Source: Gordonia polyisoprenivorans (GTDB lineage Bacteria; Actinomycetota; Actinomycetes; Mycobacteriales; Mycobacteriaceae). Taken from it: a stretch of 64,000 nt of DNA. Both the position numbers and the translations under genes were made by a program. This document shows, piece by piece, positions 18,889 to 27,743 of this stretch. Position 1 is the stretch's first letter; the number at the start of each line of letters is the position of its first letter. Location: the NCBI RefSeq assembly GCF_017654315.1, contig NZ_CP072203.1, positions 2,418,001-2,482,000 on the forward strand, read 5' to 3'. The notes under the pieces were generated by a model. That model worked only from the letters and a program-made list of their open reading frames with translations, had not been told where the DNA came from and ran no database searches.

Positions 18889-19444
18889 GCCACCTCACGC
18901 AGACGCCGTCACTAAGTCATCAACGATGAATATCAAGCCCTCACGCCGCAGATACGCCCCCTGACAGCAGGGGTTGCTGCGTCACTCGATGATGGTGTCG
19001 TCGCCGATGAGCTCGCGGATTGGGTCGGTATGGGGCGCCGAGGCCAGACCACTTTTGTGCATCCGCGGGTCGTGATTGTCGCCGATCGTGGACTGCATCA
19101 CGAGTCGGCGACGCGGCGCGGGCCCTGGGTCATGAAACCTGCAAGTGAGCGGTCCATGTCGGGACGCCAGACAAGGCCGGGACAGAGTCTGAGGAGAAAG
19201 CCTCAAAGTCAAATAATTTGCCTTCTGGAGTTTTTGAGGCGAGTGCCTTATATTGAGTTGAGTTCAAGAGTCGAAACGCGCATGGCTCCGGTCGGAGAAC
19301 TCGAGTCGTCCACCCCATCGGCCACAACCCGCCAGAGGGCCACTGGCGTCGCCGGCGGTCTTGCGTAGCCCTCCGCTTGACGTTCGTCGAGCGCACCGCG
19401 GCCGACCTGCTCGCCGCCTCACGCCATAGGAAGGACACGTCACC
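18889..19444. other. intergenic stretch upstream of the carboxylic acid reductase gene
   Basis: About 550 bases with no credible gene. A minus-strand frame ending DPIRELIGDDTIIE at 18982 may be the tail of a lost gene. The part 19200-19265 is AT-rich for this DNA (CAAATAATTTGCC, TTATATTGAG) and could contain the promoter for the reductase gene. AGGAAGGA at 19428-19435 is the ribosome-binding site for the ATG at 19445. Confidence 0.45.
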
Positions 19445-22400
19445 ATGACGACCACACCCACCACCCGCAAGATCTCGAAGGCCGCGCAGCGCGTCCTCGA
19501 TCTCGCCGTCCATGACCCTCAGCTCCAGGAGTTGATGCCCGACGAGGTGGTGCTGGCGGAGATCGCCCGCAAGGACCAGACGCTCGCCGGCATCGTCGAG
19601 GTGATGCTCGACGGGTATGCCACCCGTCCCGCTCTGGGTGAGCGCGTCTACGACGTCGTGACCGACGGATCCGGCCGGCAGGTCCGCGCCTTCCGGCCGG
19701 AGTTCGAGACCGTCACCTACGGCGAGCTCGCGCGGCGTGCGCGGGCGATCGCGACGGTCTGGACCCAGGTCGAAGGATGGCAGATCGCGCCGGGGCAGAC
19801 CGTGCTGACCTTCGGGTTCGCCAGCACCGACTATGTCGTCCTGGACCTGGCCTGCATGCTCGCCCAGGGCATGGCGGTGCCGCTCCAGACCACGCTCGCC
19901 GGGCAGGACCTGTCCGGGATCGTCCGTGATGTCGAGCCGGTGGTCATCGCCGCCACGACCGATGACCTCCTCATCGCGGCCGAGTACGCGGCGTCCTCAA
20001 AGGGGCTGCACACCCTCGTCGCGTTCGACTACGACCAGCGCATCGATGCTGACCGTGAGCAGTGGACTGCTGCTGAGGCCGCCCTCGGCGGTCGGGTCCG
20101 GTTGGTCACCGTCGAGCAGCTCATGGACGCGGGGTCCGGCCGTGGATGGTCGTCGCTTCCGCCGGTGACCAACGAGAAGCAGATGGCGCTGCTGGTGCAC
20201 TCCTCCGGCTCGACCGGTGCGCCCAAGGGTGCGATTGTCACCGAACAGCACGCGCGCTTCCAGTTCCAGGTCTTGCCGCCGGTGCCGCTCCCGACGGTAC
20301 GGCTCTGCTTCGCCCCTATGAACCACTTCATGGGCCGAGGCGCTGTCTACAACACGATGGCGCGCGGCGGCACGGCGTACTTCATCGCCAGGTCCGACAT
20401 GTCCACCCTCTTCGAGGATCTGCAGCTGGTCCGGCCCACCGAGGCGGTCGTGTTCCCCCGTGTCCTCGACATGGCGCACCGACACTTCCTGAACGAGGTC
20501 GCGCGCCGGACGGCGGCGGAGCCAGAGCCGGACGTCGAGGAGATCCGACAGAGGGTGATGGCCGAGATGCGCTATACCTATCTGGGCGATCGCATCTCGA
20601 TGCTGTACGGTGGCTCGGCCCCCAGCACGCCGGAGGTGCGCCAGTTCATCAAGGACTGCTTCCCGGTTGGGTACGCCGAGGGCTACGGCACGACGGAGGC
20701 GGGCGGATCGGTGACGGTGCGCGACCGCATCAACCGGGCTGAGGTGCTCGACTACCGGCTGCGCGACGTTCCCGAGCTCGGCTACTACTCGACCGACAAG
20801 CCATACCCCCGCGGCGAACTGTGTGTGAAGACCCGCCTCGCCATCCCGGGCTACTTCAAGAACCCGGAGGCCACCGCGAAGCTGTTCGACGAGGACGGCT
20901 ACGTGATGACCGGCGACATCATGGAGGAGCGCGGGCCCGACCACCTCGTCTACATCGACCGCCGCAATGACGTCCTCAAGCTCGCGCACGGCGAGTTCGT
21001 CACGCTCGGCGCGGTCGGCAACGCGTTCGAGACCAACAGCGACGTTATCCAGCAGATCTTCGTCTACGGCAGTTCCGAGCGTTCTTTCCTCGTCGCGGTC
21101 GTCGTGCCGGAGCCTCAGGTCGTCGCGATCCGGCTCGGTGAGAACCCGTCGGAGACCCAGATCAAAGAGCTCATCCGGGCCGAGTTCGCCCGTGTCGCGG
21201 CCTCGGAGAAGCTGCGCTCCTTCGAGGTGCCGCGCGACTTCATCGTCGAGCACGAAGCCTTCAGTCAGGCCAATGGCCTACTGTCCAGCGTCTCCAAGCG
21301 GATGCGTCCACGTCTGCTGGAACGCTATGGCGACCGGCTCGAGCAGATCTACGAGGACCTCGAGGCCAAGCAGAACGCCGACCTCCTGGCGCTGCGCGAT
21401 CCGGACAGTGACCTCAGCGTGTCGGAGCGCGTCGCGCGTGCGCTCGCCGCGACGCTCGGTCTCGACCAGGTGGACCCCGCAGACCGGCGCAGCTTCGCCG
21501 AAGCCGGCGGTGACTCGCTCGGGGCGGCGGCGTTCGCCGCACTGCTCTCCGACATCTTCGACGTCCCGGTGGACATCAACGCGATCCTGAGCCCGGCCGG
21601 CCATGTCGGGGCGTGGGTCGCCGCGATCGAGCGCGAGCGCGACCGTGGGACCGACGAACGCCCCACCGTTGTCTCCGTCCACGGAAGCCCCCAGCCTCGC
21701 GAGCTGGCGGGTGCTGATCTGGACATCGTCCGTCTTCAGCCGCAGCTCGCGGATGCACCGGCGCCGGCAGCCGCGGCGGACGCCACCCGTACGGTCCTTC
21801 TCACCGGTGCCACCGGCTTCCTGGGTCGCTTCCAGCTCGTGGAATGGCTCGAGCGGACGTCGGCTGTCGGTGGACGCGTAATCTGCCTGGTGCGTGGACG
21901 CGACCAGGCCGACGCCGACGCGCGGCTCAGGGCGAACTTCGCTGCAGACGGCGATCTCGCCGCCCGGATCGAGCAGCTGTCGCCGCACCTCGAGGTGCTG
22001 GTCGGCGACGTCGCCGTGCCGCGTCTCGGGCTCGATGGCGCGACGTGGGAGCGGCTGGCCGACACGGTCGACCGCATCGTCCACCCGGGCGCACTGGTCA
22101 ACCACGTGCTGGAGTACGAGTACCTCTTCGGCCCCAATGTGATGGGAACCGCGGAGCTGATCGCCCTCGCCGTCACGGGACGGCTCAAGCGCTTCGACTT
22201 CGTCTCCTCGATGGCCGTCATCCCGTTCCTCGAACGGGGCGCCACGATCGACGAGAGCACGCCGCTGGGTGCGGAGGTCACGATCAAGGATTACTACAGC
22301 GCGCACTACGGCGCGAGTAAGTGGGCCGCCGAGTCGGTGCTGCTGAGCGCCCACGAGCGCTTCGGTCTGCCGGTCACCGTCTTCCGCGGCGACATGATGC

Positions 22401-22966
22401 TCCCGCACCGGACGTTCCGCGGGCAGGTCAACGTGCCGGACGTCTTCGTGCGACTGCTGCAGAGTCTGGTGCTCACCGGTCTGGCACCCGCGTCGTTCTA
22501 CGAACCGGCCGGTGCCCGCGCCCACTACGACGGTCTGCCGGTCGACTTCATCGCAGCGGCCACCGCAGCAGTCGCGATCGAGAGTGGGGACGGGTTCCAC
22601 ACGTACCACGTCACGAACCCGCACAATGACGGGATCTCGCTGGATACGATGGTCGACTGGATCGAAGCCGCCGGCTATCGCATCGAGCGCGTCGAGGGAT
22701 ACGAGGAGTGGGTCCGCCGCTTCGAGACCGCGCTGCAGGCATTGCCCGATGAGCAGCGCCAGCGCTCCTCGCTCGGTGTGCTGGATTCGTTGCGTCGCCC
22801 CGACCGGGCCGGTGTGATGCCCGTCGACAGCACTCGATTCGTCGAGGCGGTAAGGCGCAGCGCCTCGGAGTCGGATGTCCCGCACCTGACCGCCCGCTTC
22901 ATCGCCAAGTGGCTCGACGACCTCGCCGGCCTCGACCTCATCCCGGCCCCGGTGGTCGCGGGTTGA
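19445..22966 (+). CDS. car: carboxylic acid reductase
   Basis: Three-domain enzyme of 1173 residues, the typical size, reducing a carboxylic acid to the aldehyde with ATP and NADPH. The adenylation domain carries HSSGSTGAPKGAI (about residue 251) and the hinge/A8 region GYVMTGDIMEERGPDHLVYIDRR; the carrier domain has GGDSLGAAAF near 688, whose Ser takes phosphopantetheine. The reductase domain has TGATGFLGRFQLV near 787 and the catalytic YGASKWAAE (Tyr-x3-Lys) near 954. It needs a phosphopantetheinyl transferase, not seen in this window. TetR gene convergent 8 bases downstream. Confidence 0.96.
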   Translation: MTTTPTTRKISKAAQRVLDLAVHDPQLQELMPDEVVLAEIARKDQTLAGIVEVMLDGYATRPALGERVYDVVTDGSGRQVRAFRPEFETVTYGELARRARAIATVWTQVEGWQIAPGQTVLTFGFASTDYVVLDLACMLAQGMAVPLQTTLAGQDLSGIVRDVEPVVIAATTDDLLIAAEYAASSKGLHTLVAFDYDQRIDADREQWTAAEAALGGRVRLVTVEQLMDAGSGRGWSSLPPVTNEKQMALLVHSSGSTGAPKGAIVTEQHARFQFQVLPPVPLPTVRLCFAPMNHFMGRGAVYNTMARGGTAYFIARSDMSTLFEDLQLVRPTEAVVFPRVLDMAHRHFLNEVARRTAAEPEPDVEEIRQRVMAEMRYTYLGDRISMLYGGSAPSTPEVRQFIKDCFPVGYAEGYGTTEAGGSVTVRDRINRAEVLDYRLRDVPELGYYSTDKPYPRGELCVKTRLAIPGYFKNPEATAKLFDEDGYVMTGDIMEERGPDHLVYIDRRNDVLKLAHGEFVTLGAVGNAFETNSDVIQQIFVYGSSERSFLVAVVVPEPQVVAIRLGENPSETQIKELIRAEFARVAASEKLRSFEVPRDFIVEHEAFSQANGLLSSVSKRMRPRLLERYGDRLEQIYEDLEAKQNADLLALRDPDSDLSVSERVARALAATLGLDQVDPADRRSFAEAGGDSLGAAAFAALLSDIFDVPVDINAILSPAGHVGAWVAAIERERDRGTDERPTVVSVHGSPQPRELAGADLDIVRLQPQLADAPAPAAAADATRTVLLTGATGFLGRFQLVEWLERTSAVGGRVICLVRGRDQADADARLRANFAADGDLAARIEQLSPHLEVLVGDVAVPRLGLDGATWERLADTVDRIVHPGALVNHVLEYEYLFGPNVMGTAELIALAVTGRLKRFDFVSSMAVIPFLERGATIDESTPLGAEVTIKDYYSAHYGASKWAAESVLLSAHERFGLPVTVFRGDMMLPHRTFRGQVNVPDVFVRLLQSLVLTGLAPASFYEPAGARAHYDGLPVDFIAAATAAVAIESGDGFHTYHVTNPHNDGISLDTMVDWIEAAGYRIERVEGYEEWVRRFETALQALPDEQRQRSSLGVLDSLRRPDRAGVMPVDSTRFVEAVRRSASESDVPHLTARFIAKWLDDLAGLDLIPAPVVAG

Positions 22967-22974
22967 TTGAGGGG

Positions 22975-23676
22975 TCAGGCGCCGCCGAAGACGCCACAGA
23001 GAGCGTTGATCAAGGTGTCGATGAACTCATCACGCGGAGGGAGGCCGACCTCGTCGGCCTCCTCCTGTGCCTGACGACCGGCGAGGCCGGTGAAGCACAT
23101 GTCCATCGCCAGCGAGAACCGGATCTCGAAGGTGGGCCGGGGGGTGCCGGTGGTCGCGCGGATGAATTTCGCTGTGCGCCAGTAGCTGGCGGTGTGCACC
23201 CGGTCCACCGCGCGCGAGAGCACCGTCCGGGAGTGGTCGAGCTGGTAGCGGGCGAGGAAGCCGAGGAAGTGGTTCCCCGGGTCGTCGAGGGCCTCCGCGA
23301 GCGGAGTCACCAGCACGGCGCACAGTGCTCGCAGATCGTGCTCTTTCCCGGCGGCCTCGAGCTCGTCGAGCAGCACCTCGCGCCGCTGGTTGAGCGCCTC
23401 ACTCCGGGCCGTCACCAAGGCGGTGATGAGGCCGTCCCGGCCACCGAAGTAGTACTGTGCGGCGTTCTTGTTGCGCTGGCCGGCCGCGTCCAGGATCTCG
23501 CGCACCGAGACGGCGTCGATGCCACGCTGGGCGAAGAGGCGCTCCGCGGTCAGGAGCAGATGGTCGCGGGTCTCGCGCCCAGCGGTACGCCGGGCGCTGC
23601 CTGGCGCACCCATCGGATCGGGGTCGGCGAGCACGGGCAGAGACGCTACCGGACCGGGTGAGTTTTGGTGAGACAC
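22975..23676 (-). CDS. TetR-family transcriptional regulator
   Basis: TetR-type repressor of 233 residues with an unusual 28-residue N-terminal extension before the HTH domain. Seen: TRDHLLLTAERLFAQRGIDAVSVREILDAAGQRNKNAAQYYFGGRDGLITALV, the three-helix DNA-binding domain at about residues 35-87, followed by a helical ligand domain. GTG start at 23676. It runs divergently from the small protein and thioesterase genes and convergently with the carboxylic acid reductase gene, so it is the likely regulator of this block. The AT-rich region at 23700-23730 is the natural candidate operator. Confidence 0.92.
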   Translation of the reverse strand: MSHQNSPGPVASLPVLADPDPMGAPGSARRTAGRETRDHLLLTAERLFAQRGIDAVSVREILDAAGQRNKNAAQYYFGGRDGLITALVTARSEALNQRREVLLDELEAAGKEHDLRALCAVLVTPLAEALDDPGNHFLGFLARYQLDHSRTVLSRAVDRVHTASYWRTAKFIRATTGTPRPTFEIRFSLAMDMCFTGLAGRQAQEEADEVGLPPRDEFIDTLINALCGVFGGA

Positions 23677-23689
23677 TTCTCCAGTGGTG

Positions 23690-23760
23690 TGACTCCCGCT
23701 ACACTTAATATAGTTAGATAGTTAGTATCATTTCCGGAGGGTGGCAGTGCCCGACGGAAA
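23690..23760. promoter_or_regulatory. divergent promoter with AGTTAG direct repeats
   Basis: Between the TetR gene and the 23785 gene lies CTTAATATAGTTAGATAGTTAGTATC (parts within 23704-23728), an AT-rich island with AGTTAG repeated at 8-base spacing (23712 and 23720). Such direct or inverted short repeats in a divergent TetR promoter are commonly the operator. Related AGTTAG or CTAACT cores occur at 10794-10808, 29407-29419 and 34020-34032. Confidence 0.45.
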
Positions 23761-23784
23761 CGCACATGGAAGGCATTGACACTG

Positions 23785-24093
23785 ATGGAGATGAAGACTG
23801 GCGCTCGGTACCGCAGTCAGGTGTGCGACACCGAGCTGATCGTGGTCCGGGCCCTTCCAGGGGATGTCAACCTGACCATCGGAGGACATCCGGCGATCGA
23901 TCTCAAGGCCGAGCCGACACCCGGATTGAGCATCGAGTCGGGCGCCGACACTGGCAGCGCGCTGGGTAAGCGCTACACCGACGTGAGCGGCAAGCTGGAG
24001 GTGCTGATCACCAAGGGTGGCGCCGGGGCGCTTGCCCTCGACGGCGAGCCGCTGCCGCTGAAGGAGTCCAAGCCCCTCCCGGCCAGCGACTGA
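23785..24093 (+). CDS. small conserved-looking protein of unknown function
   Basis: Protein of about 102 residues beginning MEMKTGARYRSQVCDTELIVVR, with GKRYTDVSGKLEVLITKGGAGAL and ending LKESKPLPASD. No signal peptide or membrane segment; one Cys in QVCDTE. A mostly beta, soluble domain is likely. I do not recognise a named family. ATG 23785 is preferred to an upstream TTG because GGAAGG at 23766-23771 is too close to the latter. Two bases separate it from the thioesterase gene, so both are probably cotranscribed and under the divergent TetR protein. Confidence 0.72.
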   Translation: MEMKTGARYRSQVCDTELIVVRALPGDVNLTIGGHPAIDLKAEPTPGLSIESGADTGSALGKRYTDVSGKLEVLITKGGAGALALDGEPLPLKESKPLPASD

Positions 24094-24095
24094 CT

Positions 24096-24917
24096 GTGGT
24101 CGAGCAGATCTCTCGCGAGTGGGCCGTCGGCGAGCTGCGCAGCGATCATCTCACCGACAATATGACCCTGGAGCGGATCGACACCGACTTGTTCCGCTCG
24201 GTTTTCGTCCAGGTCGAGGACTACTCCCTCTATGGCGGGTTGGTGGCTGGTCAGGCCCTGGCTGCGGCGGGCGCGACTGTCCCGGAGGGACGTGTCCCGC
24301 ACTCGTTGCATGGCTACTTCCTGCGGCCCGGCGCGGCCGATCTGCCGACGGTCTTCCACGTCGAGCGGGACCGCGACGGTCGTACGGTCTCCTCGCGCCG
24401 GGTCGTTGCGGTGCAGCAGGGCAAAGTGATCTTCAACATGGCTGCATCCTTCGGTCAGGACGAGGGCGAGGCGATGGATCAGCATGTATCGGCCCCGGAG
24501 ATCGCCGCCCCGGAGTACCTGCCGGTCCATCCGATGCGCCGCTATCCGACCGTCGAGGTACGCGCCGAGCTGCCGACGCCGTCCGGGCTGCCGCAACGTT
24601 TCTGGGTGCGGGCCACCCAACCGCTCCCGTCCGACGATCTGGTCCACGCCTGCGCGCTGGCTTACGTTTCCGATTTGTCGACGGGCGTGCGGATCAGTCC
24701 CGGGCTGGTGCCGATGGCCAGCGTCGATCACGCTTTATGGGTCCACCACATCCCGCGTGGGGACGAGTGGTTGCTGGTCGATCTGGTCGGTCAGGTGCGG
24801 GTCGGGCGGCGCGGCCTTTACACGGGCTCGATTTTCACCGCGGACGGTCGACTCGCCGCGACGCTGGCCCAGGAGATGCTGGTTCTCCGCGTCGAGGACG
24901 GGGCGAAGCCGTGGTGA
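24096..24917 (+). CDS. acyl-CoA thioesterase II (TesB-like)
   Basis: Double-hotdog acyl-CoA thioesterase of 273 residues, hydrolysing acyl-CoA to acid and CoA. Seen: VQVEDYSLYGGLVAGQALAAAG at residues 37-58, the family VFGGQVAAQAL-like helix; HSLHGYFLRPG near 70; SSRRVVAVQQGKVIFNMAASF; and in the second hotdog LVHACALAYVSDL with the Asp and MASVDHALWVHHIPRGDEWLLVD. GTG start two bases after the small gene. The stop overlaps the start of a broken SDR (GTGA). Confidence 0.9.
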   Translation: MVEQISREWAVGELRSDHLTDNMTLERIDTDLFRSVFVQVEDYSLYGGLVAGQALAAAGATVPEGRVPHSLHGYFLRPGAADLPTVFHVERDRDGRTVSSRRVVAVQQGKVIFNMAASFGQDEGEAMDQHVSAPEIAAPEYLPVHPMRRYPTVEVRAELPTPSGLPQRFWVRATQPLPSDDLVHACALAYVSDLSTGVRISPGLVPMASVDHALWVHHIPRGDEWLLVDLVGQVRVGRRGLYTGSIFTADGRLAATLAQEMLVLRVEDGAKPW

Positions 24918-25829
24918 CCGCGGAGCCGGCCGACCGCTTCGTGGGGAAGGTCGCAATCGTCTCGGGCGCGAGCCGGGTATCGGGAGTGCGGTCGCGCAGC
25001 GACTCGCCTTGGCCGGAGCCTCGGTCGTGGTCGTGGTCGTGGTCGCGGCGCGGACGGAGGCTGTTGGAGGGCGATTCGAAGGCTCCATCCATGAGGTCGA
25101 GCAGCTGATCCGGGAGGCCGGTGGGTCGGCGGTGGCGGTGGCCCGCGATGTGGCCGACCCGGACTCGTGTGCCGAGTTGGTCGAAGCCGCGCGCACCGCC
25201 TTCAGCCCGGTCGACATCCTGGTCAACAACGCAGCCTTGACGGTCCCCGATCGTCAGCTGGGGCCGAAGAAAGACGGGCCGCGCCTCTCGGTCGCCGAAG
25301 CCCTGCCGATCGTCAACTTCCCGTGGACACTTATCGGCGCGCCTTCGAGGTCAATCTGTTCAGCGTCTACCGGTCGATCCAGCTGGTGGCCCCTCACATG
25401 ATCCGCGGCCACGGCGGCAACATCGTGAACATCTCCTCAGATGCGGCGCAGGCGCCGGGAGGGGGGCGTACCCGGAGACGCGAGGACTGCCTCTGCATGC
25501 GCACGGCACGAGCAAGGCGGCACTGGAGCACTTGACGCGGACCGTCGGCTATGAGCTTGCGCGGCACGGTGTGGCCGTGAATGCGCTAATTCCGTCGCTC
25601 ACCATCGAGACACCTGGTGTCGTCTTCGCTTCCGGCGGGCAGGTCGGAGACACCTTGCCGATGGCGCTTCGTGTATGCGGTGGAGTTGCACTGCGCGGTA
25701 CACGCGGCTGAGCGCACCAGCACGGTGACGCACGGCGAGGACCTGCTCGATCCGAGGGCCGGCCGCCGCGGCTGGCTGGGTGAGCCCTATATCTCTGATA
25801 TCTCTGAGTGGCGCGATCAGCCCCGGTAG
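24914..25829 (+). pseudogene. short-chain dehydrogenase, frameshifted
   Basis: SDR remnant distributed over frames in correct order: GKVAIVSGASR (24945), shift, GIGSAVAQRLALAGASVVVV, DILVNNAALTVPD (25215), shift at about 25320, YRRAFEVNLFSVYRSIQLV and NIVNISSDAAQAPGG, shift, HGTSKAALEHLTRTVGYELARHGVAVNALIPS, and a tail GEDLLDPRAGRRGWLG. The Tyr of the usual Tyr-x3-Lys is His in HGTSK or lost at the shift. The GTG at 24914 overlaps the thioesterase stop. Several indels make it non-functional. Confidence 0.8.
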
Positions 25830-26710
25830 CGCGAGCCCGAGGCCGTGATCACGACGCGTCCGGAGTTGTCGCGGCCCACGGCGTGCGCCGAGGCGAAGCG
25901 TCTGGTCGCGTGCTCGGTGCGGGCCACGATCTCGACGTGCGGCCGCTCCGGTACGACCGGGCGTATGAAGGTGATGTCAAGACTCATCGTGTCGGCCTCG
26001 GCGAGCGCGGGATTGCTCCGGACCAGCGCGGCGGTCACGGCCTGCTCGGCCAGCATGGCGAGGACGCCGCCTTGGACCGTGCCGCGGCTGTTGCACATGT
26101 CCGGCTTCGAGGTCGCGGTGAGCTGTACTTCATCCTCGCCCCCGGCGAGGAGCCGGGCGCCGGCCCGCGCTGTGGCGAGCGGTGCGAGCGCTTCGTCACC
26201 GCCATCGCTCAGGGTGAGTAGCGAGGCGTCGATCGGGCAACCGGGGATGACGGGCGGTGGTGTGTCGATCGGGACGAACGCGCACTGGGTGGACATGTGG
26301 GCGACGACCCGGCCGGTGTCGGTGACGATCTCGCCGCCGGCGAACCCGGTGTCCTCGCCGATGTGGGTCGCGCGTCCGCGGAAGACGAAGTCGACGGTTC
26401 GGGTAGGACGCAGGTCGATGAATTCCAGGTGGATCGTGAGCGAGGCCACCGACACGAGATCGGGAAGGCGGGAGGCGACTGCGGCGCCGAGCGCGGCGTC
26501 CACGCCGACGAGGAAGGCGCCGGGGCTCAGGCGTCCCTTCCGGTCGAGACAGTAGTTGCCCATCGCCTGTGCGACCTCGACGTAGCCGATCTCGGCCCGG
26601 GCCGCCCGAACACCGAAGCGGGCGTGCACCGCGATGAACGCTTGATCGGTGACCGCAGCTGTGCAGATGCGGTCCAGCACGCGAGGCCGGGTGGTCGTGC
26701 CGTCGGTCAA
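25817..26710 (-). CDS. double-hotdog thioesterase (PaaI-like)
   Basis: Protein of 297 residues with two hotdog domains. The first has GAFLVGVDAALGAAVASRL and TIHLEFIDLRPTRTVDFVFRG; the second has NSRGTVQGGVLAMLAEQAV and SLDITFIRPVVPERPHVEIVART, the PaaI-type pattern of G-x-hydrophobic helix and beta strand. Likely an acyl-CoA thioesterase. TTG 26710 preceded by GGAGGG is the start. It is convergent with the broken SDR and divergent from another SDR remnant. Confidence 0.82.
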   Translation of the reverse strand: MTDGTTTRPRVLDRICTAAVTDQAFIAVHARFGVRAARAEIGYVEVAQAMGNYCLDRKGRLSPGAFLVGVDAALGAAVASRLPDLVSVASLTIHLEFIDLRPTRTVDFVFRGRATHIGEDTGFAGGEIVTDTGRVVAHMSTQCAFVPIDTPPPVIPGCPIDASLLTLSDGGDEALAPLATARAGARLLAGGEDEVQLTATSKPDMCNSRGTVQGGVLAMLAEQAVTAALVRSNPALAEADTMSLDITFIRPVVPERPHVEIVARTEHATRRFASAHAVGRDNSGRVVITASGSRYRG

Positions 26711-26793
26711 CGTGAGCCCTCCATTGATCTATCGAGTCTTAATAATACATCGGATTTGCGCCGCGATGGGAGCGCGGGAGCGCTGGACGGTCG

Positions 26794-27255
26794 GTGAGCG
26801 CCGGTGACCGGCGGGGCAGGGCGTGGGGCGCGGCATCGCCCCGACCTCGCCGCAGAAGGGGCCGCCAGCGGCCGGATGGGACGCACCGAGGCCAAGCTCG
26901 CCGCCGTCGCGCACGAGATCCGTGCGCTGGGTGGCGTGGCCGTGGTCATCGACGGCGACGTGACCGTCGCCGACGACGTCGGCCGCACGGTCACGGAGGC
27001 GGTCGCGGGGCCTGGGCGGACTCGACATCCTGGTCAACAACGTGCAGATCCCGGCGCACGGCTCGCTGCGGTCGATCGCCGACGAGATCTACGTCGCGGA
27101 CTGGGAGTCTGGCCCGTTCGCGACGTTTCCGATGATGCGGGCCGCACGGCCGCATCTCCCGGCCGATAGCGTCATCATCAATCTCAGAGCAGTACCAGCG
27201 TGAACCCGATGCTCATCGGACGCGGCGTGTACGCCTCGGCGAAGCTAGGCGATCC
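26794..27255 (+). pseudogene. SDR fragment, frameshifted and truncated
   Basis: Remnant of a short-chain dehydrogenase. VTGGAGRG near 26802, then RTEAKLAAVAHEIRALGGVAVVIDGDVTVADDVG in one frame, GLDILVNNVQIPAHGSL after a shift at about 27010, MMRAARPHLPADSVIINL near 27135, and after a stop GVYASAKL (27219-27242), the Tyr-x3-Lys element. The C-terminal third is missing, and the reading passes straight into an acyl-CoA ligase remnant. Confidence 0.72.
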
Positions 27256-27743
27256 TCAGCGGAGCTGCACATCGCGACGTGGTGGGACATCAGTGGTGTT
27301 TTGCCGGAGGCGGTCGCTCTTCAGCATGGTGGACGGTCTCGTAGGTGGCGCGACTTCGAGGACCGCGCGGCGCAATGTTGGCGAGCGGCGTTCGCCAGGG
27401 CGGTACCGTCGCGATCGGTCTGTTCAACGGCGACGAGTACCTGGAGGCGTTCTTCGCGGCGCGAAGGATCCGGGCTATGCCGGTCGAAGTCGACTACCGG
27501 TATGGGGGAGGGGGCCTGGCGCTGTTGACCCAGCTCGACAGCGTCGTCTTCTCCGGACACGGAGTCGACCGAGTAGGGGGGGCAGCGGAGCGGATCATTA
27601 CGGCGTTGCGCGCGACGATGGCGGGCTACAAGGTGCCGGGCACGCTGGTGTTCGCGGACGTGCCCCGCGCGCCCAACGACAAGATGCTCCAAGCCGAGGC
27701 CCGCGAGGTGCTCATGGCCGCTGGAGGTGCTGGGACAGTTTGA
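27256..27743 (+). pseudogene. acyl-CoA synthetase (FadD-like) reduced to its N- and C-termini
   Basis: The beginning reads AELHIATWWDISGVLPEAVALQHGG, then after one shift GVRQGGTVAIGLFNGDEYLEAFFAARRIRAMPVEVDYRY, as in FadD-type AMP-forming ligases. The frame then goes from VVFSGHGVDRVGG directly to AAERIITALRATMAGYKVPGTLVFADVPRAPNDKM, the extreme C-terminus of the same family with the region of the catalytic Lys. The roughly 350 residues between, including the AMP-binding P-loop, are absent. The end overlaps the convergent intact ligase gene by 32 bases. Confidence 0.78.

Noticed and set aside
21278..22885. A 535-codon antisense frame inside the carboxylic acid reductase gene
   Set aside because: It lies wholly under the reductase domain with its motifs, has no ribosome-binding site and no recognisable protein pattern.
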